Below are positions 5,534 to 7,533 of a stretch of 7,533 bases of DNA, piece by piece. The notes below the pieces were generated by a model. That model was not told where the DNA came from and did not search any database. It was given only the letters and a program-made list of their open reading frames with translations. Origin of the DNA: Flavobacteriaceae bacterium (GTDB lineage Bacteria > Bacteroidota > Bacteroidia > Flavobacteriales > Flavobacteriaceae). Every line of letters begins with the position of its first letter. Position 1 is the first letter of the stretch. The DNA lies in contig DAOVTC010000047.1 in NCBI GenBank assembly GCA_030633285.1, positions 1 through 7,533 on the forward strand, written 5' to 3'. Position numbers and translations under genes: made by a program.

Positions 5534-5569
5534 CCTGAATGATTGTTAAATATCATTCAGGTATTTTTT
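5534..5569 (+). terminator. Terminator-like hairpin in the leader of the small genes
   Basis: CCTGAATGAT (5534-5543) pairs perfectly with ATCATTCAGG (5552-5561) around an 8-base loop, followed by TA and six T (5564-5569). It has the form of an intrinsic terminator but lies downstream of the promoter at 5467-5520 and 15 bases before the first ATG. It would therefore stop most transcripts before the genes, acting as an attenuator or defining a separate RNA of roughly 45-65 bases. Confidence 0.6.
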
Positions 5570-5584
5570 ATTTATTTAATTACT

Positions 5585-5800
5585 ATGAAAACCGTAAATA
5601 ATCAAGTTTTACAATTGCCACATGAACAATTAGAGTGGCTTTTATCAGTTAAAAAATTGTTTAAAACAGCTTTTTACTATGAAACTATAAATGTAAAAGA
5701 CTTAATTAATGCAATTGAAAGCAAAGCAATTGAAAAAGGATTTTTGGATATTGGATTATTATTAGATTCTGATGATTTAGAAGAATATTTTAAAAACTAA
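5585..5800 (+). CDS. Small protein 1 of a tandem paralogous pair, unknown family
   Basis: 71 residues from ATG 5585. The frame can be extended to a TTG at 5543, but that would put the start inside the terminator-like hairpin and add an unrelated 14 residues; the paralogue next door also begins close to the shared motif, so the ATG is preferred. No signal peptide, membrane segment or cysteine. It has LPHEQLEWLL (11-20), a middle segment of about 18 residues absent from the paralogue, and IESKAIEKGFLDIGLLLD (44-61). The tail is strongly acidic (DSDDLEEYF, 61-69). Predicted mostly helical by eye. No family recognised. The next gene starts 6 bases after this stop, so the two are co-transcribed. 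Expression is probably governed by the upstream palindrome and leader hairpin. Confidence 0.75.
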   Translation: MKTVNNQVLQLPHEQLEWLLSVKKLFKTAFYYETINVKDLINAIESKAIEKGFLDIGLLLDSDDLEEYFKN

Positions 5801-5806
5801 ATCATT

Positions 5807-5959
5807 ATGGAAAAACTTTTAAAATTACCTTTGGATCAATTGGAGTGGATACTATTACAGTTTAACAAAATAGAAAGTGATGCCCTCAAAAAAGGTTATA
5901 TCGAAACTGTACAGTATTTAGATAAAAGTAAACTCTTAAAAAAATTACTAAAAGAATAA
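5807..5959 (+). CDS. Small protein 2 of a tandem paralogous pair, unknown family
   Basis: 50 residues from ATG at 5807 (MEKLLKLPLDQLEWILLQFN...) to TAA at 5957-5959. It aligns with the preceding 71-residue protein in two blocks: LPLDQLEWIL (7-16) with LPHEQLEWLL, and IESDALKKGYIETVQYLD (22-39) with IESKAIEKGFLDIGLLLD. The second block aligns without gaps, and the only difference in layout is an 18-residue segment missing here. The tail is basic (KSKLLKKLLKE, 40-50), opposite to the acidic tail of its partner. This cross-conservation supports it as a real gene despite its size. No signal peptide, membrane segment or cysteine; function unknown. It begins 6 bases after the upstream stop. Confidence 0.7.
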   Translation: MEKLLKLPLDQLEWILLQFNKIESDALKKGYIETVQYLDKSKLLKKLLKE

Positions 5960-5980
5960 AAACTTTCAATTTTTTTTAAA

Positions 5981-6021
5981 TTTTTTAATGCTTACTTTAT
6001 TCATCCATAAGCATTAAAAAA
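5981..6021. repeat. Inverted repeat with 14-bp perfect arms
   Basis: TTTTTTAATGCTTA (5981-5994) and TAAGCATTAAAAAA (6008-6021) are exact reverse complements around a 13-base centre. T-run before and A-run after is the reverse of an intrinsic terminator on either strand. It lies between the small genes and the promoter of the DUF3078 gene, ending 29 bases before the -7 element, so it could be a protein-binding site or an RNA 3'-end structure. Confidence 0.6.
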
Positions 6022-6050
6022 AGTATGTGTAGAAATATATATAATATTTG

Positions 6051-6058
6051 TATTTTTG
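6051..6058 (+). promoter_or_regulatory. -7 element (TATTTTTG) of the DUF3078 gene
   Basis: Full TAnnTTTG match, 29 bases before the ATG at 6088. The following bases (CCCTCATTTAAAAT) closely resemble those after the DUF59 promoter (CCCTTATTTAGAAT). No clear -33 element is visible. Confidence 0.6.
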
Positions 6059-6087
6059 CCCTCATTTAAAATTAAAAATATAATAAA

Positions 6088-7080
6088 ATGAAAAAACTAG
6101 TATTCATAATTACATTGGTGTTTGGGGTAACATTAATGAACGCACAAACTAAAGAAGAATTAAAAGCTGAACAAGCAATTTTAAAAGATTCTATAGCTCC
6201 GCTTCAAGCTAAAATAGATGCATTACAAACACAAATTGATATTGTACCCGAAGGGTGGAATACTTTTGGTAAAATAACTCTTCTCATTAACCAAACTGCT
6301 TTTTTAAATTGGCAACCTGGGGGTGACGATGCTTTTGCCGGAAATTTAGATGTAAATTATGATTTTAATTATAAGAAAGGAGACTGGTCTCTTGATAATA
6401 AACTTTTAGCAGGCTATGGCTTGACAAGAACAGATGATGATGGTATTAGAAAATCCAATGACAGAATAGAGTTAAACTCAATTTTAGGTAAGAATTGGAA
6501 AAAAGACTGGAAATATTCATTTTTTATGAATTTTAGAACTCAGTTCACAGACGGTTATGATTATAATGATGACTTTGTTGGGGACAATGAAAATTTCCCA
6601 ATAGCAGGGCTTTTTAAACCGGCTTACTGGAGTTTTGGCCCTGGTATGTACTGGAAAAAAAGTAACAATTTTAACATAAACATCGCACCTTTAACGGCGA
6701 AATTCACATTTATCTTTGATGAAATTTTCACTATAAATGATGAGGATTCAAATAATATTTTTTATGAATCCAGTAACGACATCGAAACATTTGGAGTTGA
6801 CCCCGGCGAATCTCTATTATTTGAGCTTGGTTTGAATATCAGAACCTATTATAAATTTGACTTGATGAAAAATATTTCAATTGAAAATATATTTTCTATT
6901 TATTCAAATTATTTAGATAAACCTAAGAATATTGATATTGACTACACCATGAATTTGGTTTTTAAAATTAATGATGTGTTTTCAACTAATTTAACTGTAC
7001 AAACCATTTATGATGACAATGCATATAATGGTTTTCAAGTTAGAGAAGTCTTTGGATTAGGCTTAAATCTCAATCTTTAA
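6088..7080 (+). CDS. DUF3078 domain outer-membrane-type protein
   Basis: 330 residues. A signal peptide covers 1-19 (MKKLVFIITLVFGVTLMNA, cleavage before Gln20). Residues 22-52 are a charged helical, coiled-coil-like segment (EELKAEQAILKDSIAPLQAKIDALQTQID). The DUF3078 region follows: GWNTFGKITLLINQTAFLNWQPGGDD (56-81), RKSNDRIELNSILGKNWKKDWKYSFFMNFRTQFTDGY (121-157), then FKPAYWSFGPGMYWK (176-190) and INIAPLTAKFTFI (197-209). Alternating aromatic strands continue to the end, which closes with VFGLGLNLNL. This is the pattern of a beta-barrel in the outer membrane; the family's function is unknown. The short coiled-coil before the barrel could serve oligomerisation. The gene has its own promoter and terminator, so it is a single-gene unit. 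Confidence 0.88.
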   Translation: MKKLVFIITLVFGVTLMNAQTKEELKAEQAILKDSIAPLQAKIDALQTQIDIVPEGWNTFGKITLLINQTAFLNWQPGGDDAFAGNLDVNYDFNYKKGDWSLDNKLLAGYGLTRTDDDGIRKSNDRIELNSILGKNWKKDWKYSFFMNFRTQFTDGYDYNDDFVGDNENFPIAGLFKPAYWSFGPGMYWKKSNNFNINIAPLTAKFTFIFDEIFTINDEDSNNIFYESSNDIETFGVDPGESLLFELGLNIRTYYKFDLMKNISIENIFSIYSNYLDKPKNIDIDYTMNLVFKINDVFSTNLTVQTIYDDNAYNGFQVREVFGLGLNLNL

Positions 7081-7100
7081 AGAAACATTTAGTACCATTC

Positions 7101-7132
7101 AAAGCTCTCATTTATTTGAGGGCTTTTTTTTT
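7101..7132 (+). terminator. Intrinsic terminator after the DUF3078 gene
   Basis: GCTCTCA (7104-7110) pairs with TGAGGGC (7117-7123), with one G-T wobble, around a 6-base loop. AAA before and TTT after extend the stem, and the run of nine T reaches 7132. It begins 20 bases after the stop codon. Confidence 0.88.
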
Positions 7133-7133
7133 A

Positions 7134-7141
7134 TATCTTAG
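7134..7141 (+). promoter_or_regulatory. Possible -7 element (TATCTTAG) for the CNNM gene
   Basis: One mismatch from TAnnTTTG, placed directly after the terminator T-run and 18 bases before the ATG at 7160. Some promoter is needed here, because the terminator should isolate this gene from the one before. No -33 element with normal spacing is seen. Confidence 0.4.
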
Positions 7142-7159
7142 CAAGATATTTTATTAGAT

Positions 7160-7533
7160 ATGACTCTACTATTTATATACGCTTCTGTTTCTATTGGGTT
7201 TTCATTTTTATGCTCTATTCTTGAAGCTGTTTTATTAAGTATAACCCCAACGTTTATTGCGGTTAAAAAAAATGAAGGGAGAGCATACGCAAAAACTTTA
7301 AAGAAATTAAAGGAAGATGTTAATAAACCTTTAATTTCTATTCTAACCGTAAATACTATTGCCCATACCGTTGGTGCAATTTTAGTTGGTGTTCAAGCCG
7401 AAAAAACATTTGGCTCAGGTAATAATGCTGTTGGAATTGTATCTGCAATTATGACCCTTTTAATATTAATTTTATCAGAAATTATTCCAAAATCAATTGG
7501 TGCAACTTATTGGAAACAATTGGCAAACTTTTC
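7160..7533 (+). CDS. CNNM/CorC (HlyC) family membrane protein, 5' part only
   Basis: The first 124 residues of a gene that runs off the window end with no stop. Three membrane segments are visible: about 3-28 (LLFIYASVSIGFSFLCSILEAVLL), 57-79 (PLISILTVNTIAHTVGAILVG) and 89-108 (NAVGIVSAIMTLLILILSE). Family hallmarks of the CNNM (DUF21) domain are the small-residue/Glu pattern in the first helix (SILEAVLLSI, Glu22), the N-T-x-x-H segment in the second (65-69) and the LSEIIPKSIGATYW motif (105-118). Full proteins usually carry two CBS domains and a CorC-type C-terminal domain beyond this point; these cannot be seen here. Family members are linked to magnesium or other divalent cation transport or efflux, and some Bacteroidota members are annotated as gliding or hemolysin-related. 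Substrate assignment is not possible. Confidence 0.88.
   Translation, partial: MTLLFIYASVSIGFSFLCSILEAVLLSITPTFIAVKKNEGRAYAKTLKKLKEDVNKPLISILTVNTIAHTVGAILVGVQAEKTFGSGNNAVGIVSAIMTLLILILSEIIPKSIGATYWKQLANF

Larger units (their letters stand above)
5251..5584. other. 334-base gene-free regulatory region
   Basis: No coding sequence is supported here. The first 75 bases are plain AT-rich DNA. From about 5328 onward the stretch holds, in order, a -7-like element, a small hairpin, a strong terminator, a 17-bp palindrome, one or two promoter matches and a terminator-like leader hairpin, each listed separately. Confidence 0.7.

Noticed and set aside
5543..5584. TTG-initiated N-terminal extension of small protein 1
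   Set aside because: The start would sit within the terminator-like hairpin, and the added residues are not shared with the paralogue; ATG at 5585 is better.
5585..5959. Established type II toxin-antitoxin pair
   Set aside because: Two small adjacent genes fit the layout, but neither protein shows a recognisable toxin fold or antitoxin DNA-binding motif; their homology to each other points to duplication instead.
5981..6021. Intrinsic terminator after the small genes
   Set aside because: The tracts have the wrong polarity on both strands (T before the stem, A after) and no T-run follows, so it is listed as an inverted repeat instead.
1..7533. CRISPR array, tRNA, rRNA, insertion sequence or prophage signals
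   Set aside because: No spaced direct repeats, no tRNA-like cloverleaf, no transposase or integrase and no terminal repeats were seen.

Overview
The window is AT-rich DNA from a member of the Bacteroidota, most likely Flavobacteriaceae. The evidence is the set of families (a DUF6646-type barrel protein, the long ~630-residue PurF-type enzyme, SufE with a DUF59 SUF-associated protein and DUF2480, and DUF3078), the lack of strong Shine-Dalgarno sites, and several matches to the Bacteroidota -7 promoter consensus TAnnTTTG. Nothing suggests a plasmid, prophage, insertion sequence, CRISPR array, rRNA or tRNA. It reads as ordinary chromosome with one poorly explained regulatory/small-gene island.

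Left part (1-3857). A small secreted beta-barrel protein (+ strand, 70-498) meets tail-to-tail, with 3 bases between, a three-gene minus-strand operon. In transcription order the operon holds a PfkB/ribokinase-family kinase (3857-2931), a long PurF-type glutamine amidotransferase/phosphoribosyltransferase (2900-1008) and a small membrane-anchored or lipoprotein-like protein (987-502). The kinase-PurF pairing points to nucleotide, nucleoside or phospho-ribose metabolism, but the substrates cannot be read from the sequence.

Middle part (3858-5411). A 43-bp divergent spacer holds a perfect 16-bp palindrome that is a head-to-head pair of -7 elements, one facing the kinase operon and one facing sufE. 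Then come sufE (3901-4332), a DUF59 Fe-S assembly protein with its own well-formed promoter (4404-4724) and a DUF2480 protein (4741-5250). Together these look like the distal part of a SUF iron-sulfur cluster assembly locus; sufB, sufC, sufD and sufS are not in the window. The gene-free stretch 5251-5584 holds a promoter-like element, a small hairpin and a strong intrinsic terminator (possible small RNA). It then holds a 17-bp palindrome touching the -33 region of a new promoter, and a second terminator-shaped hairpin in the leader of the next genes.

Right part (5585-7533). Two tandem small genes encode 71- and 50-residue proteins that are clear paralogues of each other and belong to no family I recognise. 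Their C-terminal tails carry opposite charge. With the palindrome and leader hairpin they form the most interesting unit of the window. After a long AT-rich inverted repeat follows a DUF3078 outer-membrane-type protein (6088-7080) with a terminator, and then the start of a CNNM/CorC-type membrane protein cut by the window edge (7160-7533).
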